64,000 nt of DNA from an uncultured Collinsella sp. (GTDB lineage: Bacteria > Actinomycetota > Coriobacteriia > Coriobacteriales > Coriobacteriaceae), in the NCBI GenBank assembly GCA_900543515.1, contig UQRW01000002.1, positions 1 through 64,000 on the forward strand, written 5' to 3'. Below are positions 26,244 to 35,145 of this stretch, in pieces. The position numbers were made by a program, and so were the translations under genes. Each line of letters starts with the position of its first letter. The first letter of the stretch is position 1. Below the pieces are notes generated by a model. That model saw only the letters and a list, made by a program, of their open reading frames with translations, was not told the DNA's origin and searched no databases.

Positions 26244-26816
26244 CTACGGGATGTGTACCAGGTCCCTAAAGTAAACGTTGCCCGTTGCCTCTTCGAACAT
26301 CCAAATGTTGAGGTAGATGTCGTTGAGGTCGTTGTTCACATCAAAGTTCGGATCGTCGAAGGTGCCCACAAAGGTGAGCATGGCGCGCGTTTCCTCTCCA
26401 GCGGCGACCGGTTGGCGCATGCGTACGTCGCGGATCACGCCGTTGACGTAGGCATAGGAGTCTACATCGCCAAACATCATGTCGACACCGGTGTTGTTGG
26501 ACACCGTAAAGACGAGCGCGGCGTCCCCGTAGCCGTCGGTGTCCTTGCCCACGCAGGTAACATGGACGTTCTCGTCTGCCTCAAGGTCGATGGGGAACTG
26601 TTCTTGGGAATCGGGACCCAGGCCCTGGGGATCGACGGTGTCTTCGTTTATTTTGTCGAAGCTCTCCGATGGCGTCGTTTTCTCGATGGCTTTGGTGCTG
26701 CCAGGGTTCGGTTCGCATGTTCCGGTTTTGCCATTTGCGTTGCCGCAGCCCACGAGGACCAACGAGCATGTTGCGATGGCGAGCGCAGTCATGCAGAGGG
26801 TGTCTAGGCGTTTCAT
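26244..26816 (-). CDS. Putative lipoprotein of unknown function
   Basis: 190 residues. The N-terminus is a lipoprotein signal with lipobox LVLVGC (Cys at residue 24), then a polar linker. The rest looks like an all-beta, immunoglobulin-like domain similar in style to DUF4352 surface lipoproteins (TVSNNTGVDMMFGDVDSYAYVNG). It should be anchored on the outer face of the membrane. SD GGAGG is about 6 nt ahead of the ATG. No operon partner. Function not recognised. Confidence 0.65.
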   Translation of the reverse strand: MKRLDTLCMTALAIATCSLVLVGCGNANGKTGTCEPNPGSTKAIEKTTPSESFDKINEDTVDPQGLGPDSQEQFPIDLEADENVHVTCVGKDTDGYGDAALVFTVSNNTGVDMMFGDVDSYAYVNGVIRDVRMRQPVAAGEETRAMLTFVGTFDDPNFDVNNDLNDIYLNIWMFEEATGNVYFRDLVHIP

Positions 26817-27078
26817 AGGTGCCTCCTTGCCGTAGAGGATTTGAAAAGGTTCGTCCTAGCGCGACTTGCTGGCTGGCTTGTTGCAGAATGTCCCTTAGCG
26901 TAAGTCTGTTCGATAGGGGCTCGGGGAGGAATGCCCTTGGGGTCCGAACGGGCCTGTGGATTGGGACGCATGGCCCGTTTTGGGGCTGTTGAGGGTGCGC
27001 CGCATGGGGTTCCTCGACCAATTGTCCTATTCTTGTGGAGAAGCTGTGCGCACGCTGACCTGCAGATTCGTACTGTGC
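26817..27078. other. Intergenic region between lipoprotein gene and rimP promoter
   Basis: No gene was found. An 8-bp stem (26947-26954 with 26972-26979) followed by a short T run is a possible weak terminator. Open frames here lack SD sites and family resemblance. Confidence 0.4.
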
Positions 27079-27107
27079 TTGCACGTTTCCGCAGCTATTG
27101 GTATAGT
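27079..27107 (+). promoter_or_regulatory. Promoter of the rimP-nusA-infB operon
   Basis: TTGCAC (27079-27084), exactly 17 bp, TATAGT (27102-27107). Transcription would start near 27114, about 20 nt before a terminator hairpin. Confidence 0.7.
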
Positions 27108-27134
27108 TTGCTTGCAAATGAAGTTGTAATTGAA

Positions 27135-27165
27135 AGAAGTGGGGTTTCGGCCCCGCTTCTTTTTT
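27135..27165 (+). terminator. Leader terminator/attenuator ahead of rimP
   Basis: A 10-bp stem (27135-27144 with 27151-27160, one G-U) with a 6-nt loop is followed by a run of T. It lies between the operon promoter and the rimP start, so the operon must be transcribed through it. This suggests attenuation, possibly by NusA, which is encoded in the operon and in E. coli regulates the equivalent operon. Confidence 0.7.
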
Positions 27166-27185
27166 GTATGGATGGAGGTGCCGCA

Positions 27186-27680
27186 ATGGTCAAGACCAAG
27201 ACCGAGCAGGCGATCATCGACGCGCTCGAGGCCGTCGCTCCCCAGCACGATGTCGACATCGTCGACGTCGAGCTCGTGGGTGCCACCAAGGCCCCCTGCG
27301 TGCGCGTGCGTATCGAGGGTGCCGAGGGTCAGAGCCTGTCGCTCAACGACGTCACGGCCAACACCAAGTGGGTCGGCGATGTGATTGAGGAGCTCGACCC
27401 CATCTCCTCGAGCTATACGCTCGAGGTGTCGAGCCCGGGTATGGCGCGCCCGCTGCGCCGCCCGAGTGACTTTGCCCGCTTTGTGGGCGAGGACTGCGAG
27501 CTCACCTCCACCGCCACCGAGGGCCGTCGCAAGTACGCCGGCAAGATTGCCGCCGCCACCGAGACGAACGTGACCCTCGAGCTCGAGGACGGCGAGTCCG
27601 TTACCCTCGATTTCTCTGATGTTAAAAAGTGCAAGTTGAAGCCCACCTACGACTTCAAGCCCGCGAAGGAAGGAAAGTAA
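27186..27680 (+). CDS. rimP: Ribosome maturation factor RimP
   Basis: 164 residues. RimP helps 30S assembly. The N-terminal alpha/beta domain has DIVDVELVG and the C-terminal Sm-like barrel has ETNVTLELEDGESVTLDF; the linker motif LEVSSPGMARPLRRPSDF is the family signature. ATG 27186 with SD GGAGGTG is chosen over longer upstream frames that cross the leader terminator. nusA follows after 1 nt. Confidence 0.92.
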   Translation: MVKTKTEQAIIDALEAVAPQHDVDIVDVELVGATKAPCVRVRIEGAEGQSLSLNDVTANTKWVGDVIEELDPISSSYTLEVSSPGMARPLRRPSDFARFVGEDCELTSTATEGRRKYAGKIAAATETNVTLELEDGESVTLDFSDVKKCKLKPTYDFKPAKEGK

Positions 27681-27681
27681 G

Positions 27682-28929
27682 ATGGCAGCATCCGACATGA
27701 TGTCCGCCCTGATGGAGCTTTGCCAGGAGAAGCACATCGACCAGCTCTACCTGATCGACCGCCTGGAGCAGTCGCTCGCCAAGAGCTATGCCGAGATCCT
27801 GCATCTTGAGTGGGGCGCCAAGGTGACCATCGACCGCACCACCGGCAAGATCTACGTCTACCGCCTGGAGCCGATCGACGATTCCATGGACGAGGAGGGC
27901 AACTTCACCGAGTTCGAGGAGATCGACGTCACTCCCAAGAACACGAGCCGCATCGCTGCCCAGCACGCCAAGGCCGAGATTAACGCCATTGTGCGTAACT
28001 CCGCCCGCGAGCAGATCTACGAGGAGTTCTCCGGCCGCATCGGCGACCTCATCAGCGGTACCGTGCTGCAGTCCACGCCCGACTTCACGATCGTCAAGAT
28101 CCGCGAGGGCGTCGAGGCCGAGCTTCCGCACTTTGACCAGCGTCGTTACGAGAACGAGCGCAACGAGCGTCCGATGGGCGAGCGCTACCTGCACAACCAG
28201 CACATCAAGGCCGTGATCATCGACGTTCGCGACCCCAACTCCAACCTGCAGCCGGTTCGCGGCGAGCACAGCCGTCCGCCGATTGTCATCTCCCGTACCC
28301 ACCCCGAGCTCATGCGCCGTCTGTTTGAGCAGGAGGTGCCCGAGATCTATGAGGGCACCGTCCAGATCAAGTCGATCGCCCGCGAGCCTGGTCAGCGCTC
28401 CAAGGTCGCCGTCCACTCGCTCGACGACCGCCTGGATCCCGTGGGCGCCTGCGTCGGTCCCAAGGGCAGCCGTGTTCGCGCTGTCGTGGGCGAGCTCCGC
28501 GGCGAGCGCGTCGACGTCATCCTGTGGGATGCAGATCCTGCCGTCTACGTCGCCAACGCCCTTTCGCCCGCTAAGGTCACCCGCGTCCTCATCGACGAGG
28601 AGAAGGCCTACGCCGGCGTCATCGTGCCCGACGACCAGCTGTCCCTCGCCATTGGCAAGGAGGGCCAGAACGCCCGCCTCGCTGCGCGCCTGACCGGTTG
28701 GCACATTGACATCAAGTCCGAGACGCTTGCCGCCGACATCCTCAAGAACGTTCCCGTTCACGAGGAGCCCGCCGCCGACCTGATCGGTGACGAGGAGGAC
28801 GAGGACGTCCGCCGCTGCGAGTATGTGTCCGAGGACGGCATCCAGTGCCGCAACCAGGCTCGTCCCGGCTCCCGTTTCTGCGGTGTCCATGACACCGACG
28901 CCTTCGATGATGCGGAGGACCTGATCTAG
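27682..28929 (+). CDS. nusA: Transcription factor NusA with C-terminal Cys3-His motif
   Basis: 415 residues. The N-terminal RNA-polymerase-binding domain (1 to ~120), S1 (about 125-200) and two KH domains (to ~350; [14 protein letters not shown] and [15 protein letters not shown]) are complete. NusA controls pausing, termination and antitermination. After the KH domains is an acidic linker and a possible zinc knuckle: C379, C389, C400 and H403. This extension replaces the position where many bacteria have a separate ylxR gene between nusA and infB. No E. coli-type acidic repeats are present. Confidence 0.93.
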   Translation: MAASDMMSALMELCQEKHIDQLYLIDRLEQSLAKSYAEILHLEWGAKVTIDRTTGKIYVYRLEPIDDSMDEEGNFTEFEEIDVTPKNTSRIAAQHAKAEINAIVRNSAREQIYEEFSGRIGDLISGTVLQSTPDFTIVKIREGVEAELPHFDQRRYENERNERPMGERYLHNQHIKAVIIDVRDPNSNLQPVRGEHSRPPIVISRTHPELMRRLFEQEVPEIYEGTVQIKSIAREPGQRSKVAVHSLDDRLDPVGACVGPKGSRVRAVVGELRGERVDVILWDADPAVYVANALSPAKVTRVLIDEEKAYAGVIVPDDQLSLAIGKEGQNARLAARLTGWHIDIKSETLAADILKNVPVHEEPAADLIGDEEDEDVRRCEYVSEDGIQCRNQARPGSRFCGVHDTDAFDDAEDLI

Positions 28930-29020
28930 CGCGCGGTCGCGCCGGGTAGGTCCCGGTGCATCTCCCACGCTCGTTCAGTCTCTAGGCACCCAAGGTGCCA
29001 GAAAGGGTAGGTGAAGTCAT

Positions 29021-31735
29021 ATGGCAAAAGTCCGTGTGTCCACCCTGGCCAAAGAGTTCGGCATGACCTCCAAGGAACTGATGGGTCATCTCGCCGATAT
29101 GAAGATTCCCGCTAAGTCCGCTTCCTCCACCCTGGAGGACGCCTACGTTGCCATGGTCCGCAAGCAGCTCGCCTCGGTGATCGAGGCCCGCGCTCAGGAA
29201 GTCGAGGCCGCCAAGCAGGCCGAGGAGCAGGCAGCTGCCGCCGAGGAGGCCGCACGCGCCGCCGAGGCCGAGCGCGAGCGCATCGCCGCCGAGAAGGCCC
29301 GCGAGGAGGAGCGCCGCCAGTTTGCCGCAGCCCAGGCTGCCGAGGAGGCCGCCCGCGCCGAGGCTGAGGCCAAGAAGAAGGCCGAGCAGGAGCGCCTTGC
29401 CCGCGAGAAGGAGGAGGCTGCCCGCGAGGCCCAACGCCGCGCCGTTCCCGCTTCCGACTCCGGTTCGCGCTTCCGCTCGCTGCTCGACCAGATCGCCGCA
29501 CAGGAGACCGTGCTCAAGGAGAAGAAGGACGCCGAGGACAAGGCCAAGGCCGAGCGCGCCGCAGAGCGCGGTAACCGTCGTGGCGGCAACAACGACCGCC
29601 GCGGTGGCCGTCGTAACGATCGCAACGCTTCCGACAACAACTCCGAGCGCAACGCCTCCGAGAGCCGTCCGCACAGCCATCGCACCAACGCCAGCAACAA
29701 CGTCGCTGCCGGCATGGACTTCCCCAACCCCGATAAGCAGGGCAAGGGCAAGAAACGCAAGGGCGGTCACAACAACGAAGAGGACCACTACAGCCGCATG
29801 GCTCGCGAGGCCGAGGAGTACAGCCGCGAGAAGGTGCTCGAGGAGGCTCGTGCTGCCGTCGAGGAGGCCTCTCGCGAGTCCACCGGTCGCCGCAAGAAGC
29901 GCAAGGAGAAGCGCGAGCGCGAGGCTGCCAAGGCTCAGGAGGAGCGCAAGATAGAGGAGGCGCTGGCCCAGGGCGTGAACCCCGAGGACCTCGACGCCAT
30001 CAAGGTCTCCCAGGGCGTTACCGTCCAGGAGCTTGCCGAGGCGCTCGACGTTCCGGCCAACGACATCATCAAGCGCCTGTTCCTGCTGGGTACGCCGCTC
30101 ACCATGACGCAGTCCATGTCCGACGACCTCGTCGAGCTCGTTGCCGACGACCTGGGCCGTCAGATCAAGATCATCACCCCCGAGGAGGAGAACACCTTCT
30201 CGTTCTACGACGATCCCGCCGACCTTAAGCCGCGCGCCCCGGTCGTCACCGTCATGGGCCACGTCGACCACGGCAAGACGTCGCTGCTCGACGCCATCCG
30301 TCACACCGGCGTTGCTGCCGGCGAGGCGGGCGGCATTACGCAGGCCATCGGCGCTTCGCAGGTCATGATCAACGACCGCAAGATCACCTTCATCGATACC
30401 CCCGGTCACGCCACCTTTACGGCCATGCGTGCCCGTGGCGCCAAGGTGACCGACATCGTCATCCTGATCGTCGCCGCCGACGACGGCGTTATGCCCCAGA
30501 CGGTCGAGTCGATCAACCACGCCAAGGCCGCCGGCGTACCCATCGTCGTTGCCGTCAACAAGATCGATAAGCCCGGCGCCAACCCCGACCGCGTGCGTCA
30601 GGAGCTCACCGAGTACGGCGTCATCCCCGAGGAGTGGGGCGGACAGAACATGTTCGTCAACATCTCGGCCAAGCAGAAGATCGGTATCGACGACCTTCTG
30701 GAGACCGTGCTGCTCCAGGCCGACGTGCTCGAGCTCAAGGCCAACCCGGACACCTTTGCCTCCGGCAATGTCCTCGAGGCCAAGCTCGACAAGGGCCGCG
30801 GCTCGGTCGCTACCGTGCTCGTGACCCGCGGTACCCTGCACGTGGGCGATACGCTGGTCGCCGGCCTTACCTACGGTCGCGTCCGCGCCATGCTCGACCC
30901 CAAGGGCCGCGCCGTCACCGAGGCCGGTCCCTCCGACGCCGTCGAGATTCTTGGCCTGCAGTCCGTGCCCAACGCCGGTGACGAGTTCCGCGTGTTCGAG
31001 GACGAGCGCGAGGCTCGCGCCCTTGCCGACGAGCGTTCGCTCAAGGCCCGTATCGAGGAGCAGAGCCGCGTGAAGCACGTCACGCTCGAGAACCTCTTCG
31101 AGACCATCGCCGACGCCGAGGTCAAGGAGCTCAACCTGATCATCAAGGCCGACGTCCAGGGTTCCATCGAGGCTCTTCAGGACTCGCTCGACAAGATGGA
31201 TCAGTCCGAGGTTCGCATCAACACGATCCACTCTGCCGTTGGCGCCATCAACGAGACCGACGTCGTCCTGGCCGACGCCTCCAACGCCATCATCATCGGC
31301 TTTGGCGTCCGTCCCGACGGTAAGGCCCGCTCCGCTGCCGAGCGCGAGGGCGTCGAGATCCGTTGCTACGACGTCATCTATAAGTGCCTCGAGGAGCTCG
31401 ACGCCGCCCGTATCGGCATGCTCAAGCCCACCGAGGTCGAGGTCGCCACGGGTACCGCGACCGTCCTGGACACCTTCAAGGTGCCCAAAGTCGGTATCGC
31501 CGCCGGTGTCCGCGTCGAAGAGGGCGAGATCGCCGCGACCGATTCCGTGCGTCTGGTGCGCGACGGTATCGTGGTCTTCAATGGCAAGATCGCCTCGATG
31601 CGTCACTACAAGGACGAGGCCAAGAGCCTCAAGAGCGGTTCCGAGGGCGGCATTGGCCTGGAGAACTTCCAGGACATCAAGCCCGGCGACCAGATCGAGG
31701 GTTACCGCATCGACCAGGTTGCCCGTACCGAGTAG
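29021..31735 (+). CDS. infB: Translation initiation factor IF-2
   Basis: 904 residues. The GTPase G1 motif GHVDHGKT is at 413-420, followed by DTPGHATF and NKID. It delivers initiator tRNA to the 30S subunit. The N-terminus has the small IF2_N module (residues ~1-50), then a long Ala/Glu/Arg-rich charged linker (about 55-400) with Asn/Arg-rich patches, then a second IF2_N module just before the G domain. ATG 29021 begins [14 protein letters not shown], the expected start. Confidence 0.95.
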   Translation: MAKVRVSTLAKEFGMTSKELMGHLADMKIPAKSASSTLEDAYVAMVRKQLASVIEARAQEVEAAKQAEEQAAAAEEAARAAEAERERIAAEKAREEERRQFAAAQAAEEAARAEAEAKKKAEQERLAREKEEAAREAQRRAVPASDSGSRFRSLLDQIAAQETVLKEKKDAEDKAKAERAAERGNRRGGNNDRRGGRRNDRNASDNNSERNASESRPHSHRTNASNNVAAGMDFPNPDKQGKGKKRKGGHNNEEDHYSRMAREAEEYSREKVLEEARAAVEEASRESTGRRKKRKEKREREAAKAQEERKIEEALAQGVNPEDLDAIKVSQGVTVQELAEALDVPANDIIKRLFLLGTPLTMTQSMSDDLVELVADDLGRQIKIITPEEENTFSFYDDPADLKPRAPVVTVMGHVDHGKTSLLDAIRHTGVAAGEAGGITQAIGASQVMINDRKITFIDTPGHATFTAMRARGAKVTDIVILIVAADDGVMPQTVESINHAKAAGVPIVVAVNKIDKPGANPDRVRQELTEYGVIPEEWGGQNMFVNISAKQKIGIDDLLETVLLQADVLELKANPDTFASGNVLEAKLDKGRGSVATVLVTRGTLHVGDTLVAGLTYGRVRAMLDPKGRAVTEAGPSDAVEILGLQSVPNAGDEFRVFEDEREARALADERSLKARIEEQSRVKHVTLENLFETIADAEVKELNLIIKADVQGSIEALQDSLDKMDQSEVRINTIHSAVGAINETDVVLADASNAIIIGFGVRPDGKARSAAEREGVEIRCYDVIYKCLEELDAARIGMLKPTEVEVATGTATVLDTFKVPKVGIAAGVRVEEGEIAATDSVRLVRDGIVVFNGKIASMRHYKDEAKSLKSGSEGGIGLENFQDIKPGDQIEGYRIDQVARTE

Positions 31736-31746
31736 GGGGTAGCGCT

Positions 31747-32157
31747 ATGAAGCAAACGCAGGCAACCCGCCGTCTGGGCGAGCAGCTTCGCGAGAAGCTT
31801 GGTTATATCCTGCTCTTTGAGGTTTCCGATCCGCGTCTCGACCTAGTTACTTTGACCGCGGTCGAGGTCGCGGTGGACCGTTCGTTCGCGCGTGTGTACG
31901 TGTCGTGCGATGCGAGCCGCTACGACGAGGTCATGGAGGCGCTCGCAAGCGCCAAGGGCCGTATTCGCAGCCTGTTGGCTCGTTCGCTCGATTGGCGTGT
32001 CACGCCCGAGCTCGATTTTCGCATCGATCGCTCGACCGATGAGGCCGAACGCATCACGCGTGCGCTGGAAAACGTTCCCGCCACGCTTGCGATCGAAAAG
32101 GACGAGGACGGCTATCCGATAGCGGACGCCGTCCAGGAGGCAGCTTTAGATGACTAA
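31747..32157 (+). CDS. rbfA: Ribosome-binding factor A
   Basis: 136 residues; binds immature 30S subunits and helps 16S rRNA 5' end maturation. The KH-like fold and the motif DPRLDLVTLTAVEV are typical. ATG 31747 lies 11 nt after infB, and the end overlaps nrnA by 8 nt. The open frame continues upstream inside infB but that part is a shadow. Confidence 0.9.
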   Translation: MKQTQATRRLGEQLREKLGYILLFEVSDPRLDLVTLTAVEVAVDRSFARVYVSCDASRYDEVMEALASAKGRIRSLLARSLDWRVTPELDFRIDRSTDEAERITRALENVPATLAIEKDEDGYPIADAVQEAALDD

Positions 32158-33193
32158 TTCCGCCGACCTCGCCTCGTGCGAGTCTGCAGATATTCAGCGA
32201 CGCATCCTCGAGCTCATCGAGGATGCGTCCTCCATTGCGATTTCGGGACATACGTCTCCCGATGGTGATGCCCTGGGCTCCGTGCTGGGTCTGGGCCTCT
32301 CGCTTATGAAGTTTTTTCCCAACAAGGACATTGCCCTGCTGCTGGCAGACGATGACCCGGTTCCGCGCATTTACCGCTTTATGGAGGGCGCCGACCGTCT
32401 GGTGCCGGCATCTGCGTATACCGGCAATCCGGACCTGTTCATCTCGGTGGACGTGCCGGTCGTCGAGCGTCTGAACAACTCAGCCGAGGTACTCCGCCGC
32501 TCGTCGCATGTGGTGTGCTTCGATCATCATCCGGCGCGTGAGGAATTTGCCGAGCTGAGCCTGAGGTGCGTCGGCGCCGCGGCCTGCGCCATGATCATCG
32601 ACCGCTTTTTGGACAATTGCGGCATTGTGGCTCGCAATGGTGTCGCGACCTGCCTGCTGTGCGGTCTGGTGACCGATACCGGTCGTTTTCAGTACCAAAA
32701 CGCTGATGCCGCTGCGTTCCATGCCGCCTCGCGCTTGGTCGCGCACGGTGCCGATCCGGCGCGCGTTGCGCTCGAGGTCTACCAGAGCATGCGCGTAGAG
32801 TTCTTGCACCTCAAGTCCATCGTTATGGGTCGCATTAAGACGGTGGCCCACGGGCGCGTCGCGTATAGCTATGCGTACCAGAGTGACCTTGAGGCTTGCG
32901 GTGTCACCTCGGATGAGTGCGACGGCCTGGTTGACGTGGTGCGTTCGGTGATGGGCGTCGAGGTCTGCATGTTCTTAAAGGGCATTGAGGGCGATACCAA
33001 GGTGCGTGGCAACCTGCGCTCCAAGGGCGACCTCGATGTGTCCGAGATTGCTGCCAACTTTGGCGGTGGCGGGCATCATGCCGCCGCCGGCTTTTCCAAC
33101 AACGGAACAATTCGCGAGACGCTCGCCGTGGCACTTCCCATGCTGGCCGAGCTGGTGGGGGAGGATCCCGCTTCGGTGACCGTCGAGCTCTAA
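32150..33193 (+). CDS. nrnA: DHH/DHHA1 phosphoesterase, NrnA-type
   Basis: 347 residues. Metal motifs are SPDGDALGS near residue 40 and DHH at 125-127; the C-terminal DHHA1 domain ends with GGGHHAAAGF. NrnA degrades nanoRNA and dephosphorylates pAp. Its place between rbfA and truB is common in Gram-positive bacteria. A cyclic-dinucleotide phosphodiesterase role is possible, as for some relatives. Confidence 0.88.
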   Translation: MTNSADLASCESADIQRRILELIEDASSIAISGHTSPDGDALGSVLGLGLSLMKFFPNKDIALLLADDDPVPRIYRFMEGADRLVPASAYTGNPDLFISVDVPVVERLNNSAEVLRRSSHVVCFDHHPAREEFAELSLRCVGAAACAMIIDRFLDNCGIVARNGVATCLLCGLVTDTGRFQYQNADAAAFHAASRLVAHGADPARVALEVYQSMRVEFLHLKSIVMGRIKTVAHGRVAYSYAYQSDLEACGVTSDECDGLVDVVRSVMGVEVCMFLKGIEGDTKVRGNLRSKGDLDVSEIAANFGGGGHHAAAGFSNNGTIRETLAVALPMLAELVGEDPASVTVEL

Positions 33194-33208
33194 CTAATTG
33201 GATGGTAC

Positions 33209-34141
33209 ATGGCTCGTCGAACGCCTTCTCAATTGAATATGCTGCTCGCCGTCGATAAGCCGGTGGGCTGCACGTCCCACGATGTGGTCTCGCAATGCCG
33301 ACGCGCCCTCCATGAGCGGCGCGTCGGCCATGCCGGTACGCTCGACCCCATGGCATCCGGCGTCATGGTGGTGGGCGTGGGCCAGGCCACCCGTCTGCTG
33401 GGCATGCTAACCCTCGATACCAAAAGCTACGTCGCCGACATCTCGTTTGGCGCCGAGACTAATACCGATGATGCGGAGGGCGAGGCGGTCCGCACGGTAG
33501 CTGTTGCCAACGAGCTCCGCGATTCTGCCTATGCCCGTGAGCGCTTGGCTGCCATGCTTGGTCCGCAGATGCAGGTGCCGCCGGCGTTTTCGGCTATCTC
33601 GGTCAATGGCGTTCGCGCCTACAAGTCTGCTCGCGCGGGTAATGCGGTGGACCTACCTCCGCGCCCCGTCGAGGTCTATGCCGCTGACCTGATCGCCGTG
33701 GGTGGCGAAGGTGATACATGTGTGTGGACGGTGGCGTTCTCGGTGAGCAAGGGCACCTATATCCGTGCGCTCGCTCACGACCTGGGCCGTGCTTGTGATA
33801 GCGCCGCGCATATTTCCGCGCTTCGTCGCACCGCATCCGGTGTTGTTTCCATTGGTGCCTGTCATGCGGTGGAGGAGCTTTCTCCCGAGTCCGCCGCTGG
33901 CTTTGCCCTGGATCCCATTGCAGCCCTGGGCGCCACGCGTGTTGACTTGCCGGGCAATCTTGCCGACGACCTGCTCTGCGGCCGATGCATTCCCGTTGAG
34001 CGCGCGCTTGCCGATTTCGATGCCTCGAAGGCGCCGTTTGCGTTGGTGCTCGATGGGGGGCTCAAGGCGCTCGCCCGCATTGAGGGTGGCCGCTTTGTCA
34101 TGGAGCACGTGTTTCCGCAGGCCATCGGCGGTGTTCGATGA
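33209..34141 (+). CDS. truB: tRNA pseudouridine(55) synthase TruB
   Basis: 310 residues. It makes the T-loop pseudouridine of tRNAs. VDKPVGCTSHDVV and GHAGTLDPMASGV with catalytic D46 are present, as is the later SKGTYIRALAHDLG. It overlaps ribF by 4 nt. Confidence 0.93.
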   Translation: MARRTPSQLNMLLAVDKPVGCTSHDVVSQCRRALHERRVGHAGTLDPMASGVMVVGVGQATRLLGMLTLDTKSYVADISFGAETNTDDAEGEAVRTVAVANELRDSAYARERLAAMLGPQMQVPPAFSAISVNGVRAYKSARAGNAVDLPPRPVEVYAADLIAVGGEGDTCVWTVAFSVSKGTYIRALAHDLGRACDSAAHISALRRTASGVVSIGACHAVEELSPESAAGFALDPIAALGATRVDLPGNLADDLLCGRCIPVERALADFDASKAPFALVLDGGLKALARIEGGRFVMEHVFPQAIGGVR

Positions 34142-35145
34142 TGTTGTCCGCTCGCGAGCTCGCGCGTGTCTTTTTCGCGGGCGAGTCGGACGAGGCTCGC
34201 ATCGTTGCTGCCGATACGTTTGATGAGTGTGAGCACTTGGGTGCCGCATCGATTGCCATTGGCGTGTTCGACGGCGTTCACCGTGGACACCAGGAACTCA
34301 TCGAAGCGCTTGTCCGTGATGCCCGTGCCCATGGCTGTAAGGCGGTCGTGGTTACCTTCGATCCCGACCCGGACGTTGTGGTGAGCCCTTCGCCCGCTCA
34401 AAAATTGATGACGACGGCCGACCGTCTGCATGCCTTGGCTCAGACTGGGGTCGATACAGTGGTGGCCGTTCCCTTTACGCCTGAGGTTGCGGCACTCGAC
34501 CATGTCGGTTTTCTCGCACTGCTGTCACGCGTAGTCGACATTCGCTCGATTCGCGTTGGCAGTGACTTTAGGCTGGGTCGTGGCGGTGCTTCTGGTGTTG
34601 CCGAGATGCGCTCCTGGGGTTCCGAGCACGGCGTTGACGTGTATGGTCACGACCTGCTTTGCGAGGGCGGTGAGGCCATTTGCGCCACCCGCATTCGTCA
34701 TGAGCTGGGACAGGGCCATGTGGAGCTTGCTGCTGAGTTACTCGGCCGTCCGTATATGGTGCGCGGCGGTGTTATTCGCGGCCGTCACGAGGGTTCTGGC
34801 ATGGGCTTTCCCACGGCAAACTTGCAGGTTCCCGACGGCATTCAGGTGCCAGCCGATGGCGTGTATGAGGGTCTGGTGCTGGTCAATGACATCGTGTGGC
34901 CCGCTGCCGTTAACGTCGGACTGCCGCCGACGTATGCCGACGATGCCGCTTCGGCGCATCTCGAGGCCAACTTAATTGGTTATACGGGCGACCTGTACGG
35001 CGCTTTCGTTTCGCTGGCGTTTACGCGCTGGCTGCGTCCCTCGCGTGTGTTCGATTCGCTGGATGAGTTGATCGCGACCGTCGAGGGTAATATCGAAGAT
35101 ATTCGTCACAACTTGGGCGATCAGGGGGTGAGCATCCGTGATTAG
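34138..35145 (+). CDS. ribF: Bifunctional riboflavin kinase / FAD synthetase
   Basis: 335 residues. The N-terminal FAD synthetase domain has IGVFDGVHRGHQELI and VVTFDPDP; the C-terminal riboflavin kinase has GRHEGSGMGFPTANLQ and the barrel ending ANLIGYTGDLYG. It makes FMN and FAD. It starts within the truB stop and its end overlaps dnaG by 8 nt, so primase is translationally coupled to it. Confidence 0.93.
   Translation: MMLSARELARVFFAGESDEARIVAADTFDECEHLGAASIAIGVFDGVHRGHQELIEALVRDARAHGCKAVVVTFDPDPDVVVSPSPAQKLMTTADRLHALAQTGVDTVVAVPFTPEVAALDHVGFLALLSRVVDIRSIRVGSDFRLGRGGASGVAEMRSWGSEHGVDVYGHDLLCEGGEAICATRIRHELGQGHVELAAELLGRPYMVRGGVIRGRHEGSGMGFPTANLQVPDGIQVPADGVYEGLVLVNDIVWPAAVNVGLPPTYADDAASAHLEANLIGYTGDLYGAFVSLAFTRWLRPSRVFDSLDELIATVEGNIEDIRHNLGDQGVSIRD

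Noticed and set aside
28982..31606. 874-codon minus-strand open frame opposite infB
   Set aside because: Repetitive Leu/Gly/Val composition, no known domain, and full overlap with IF-2.
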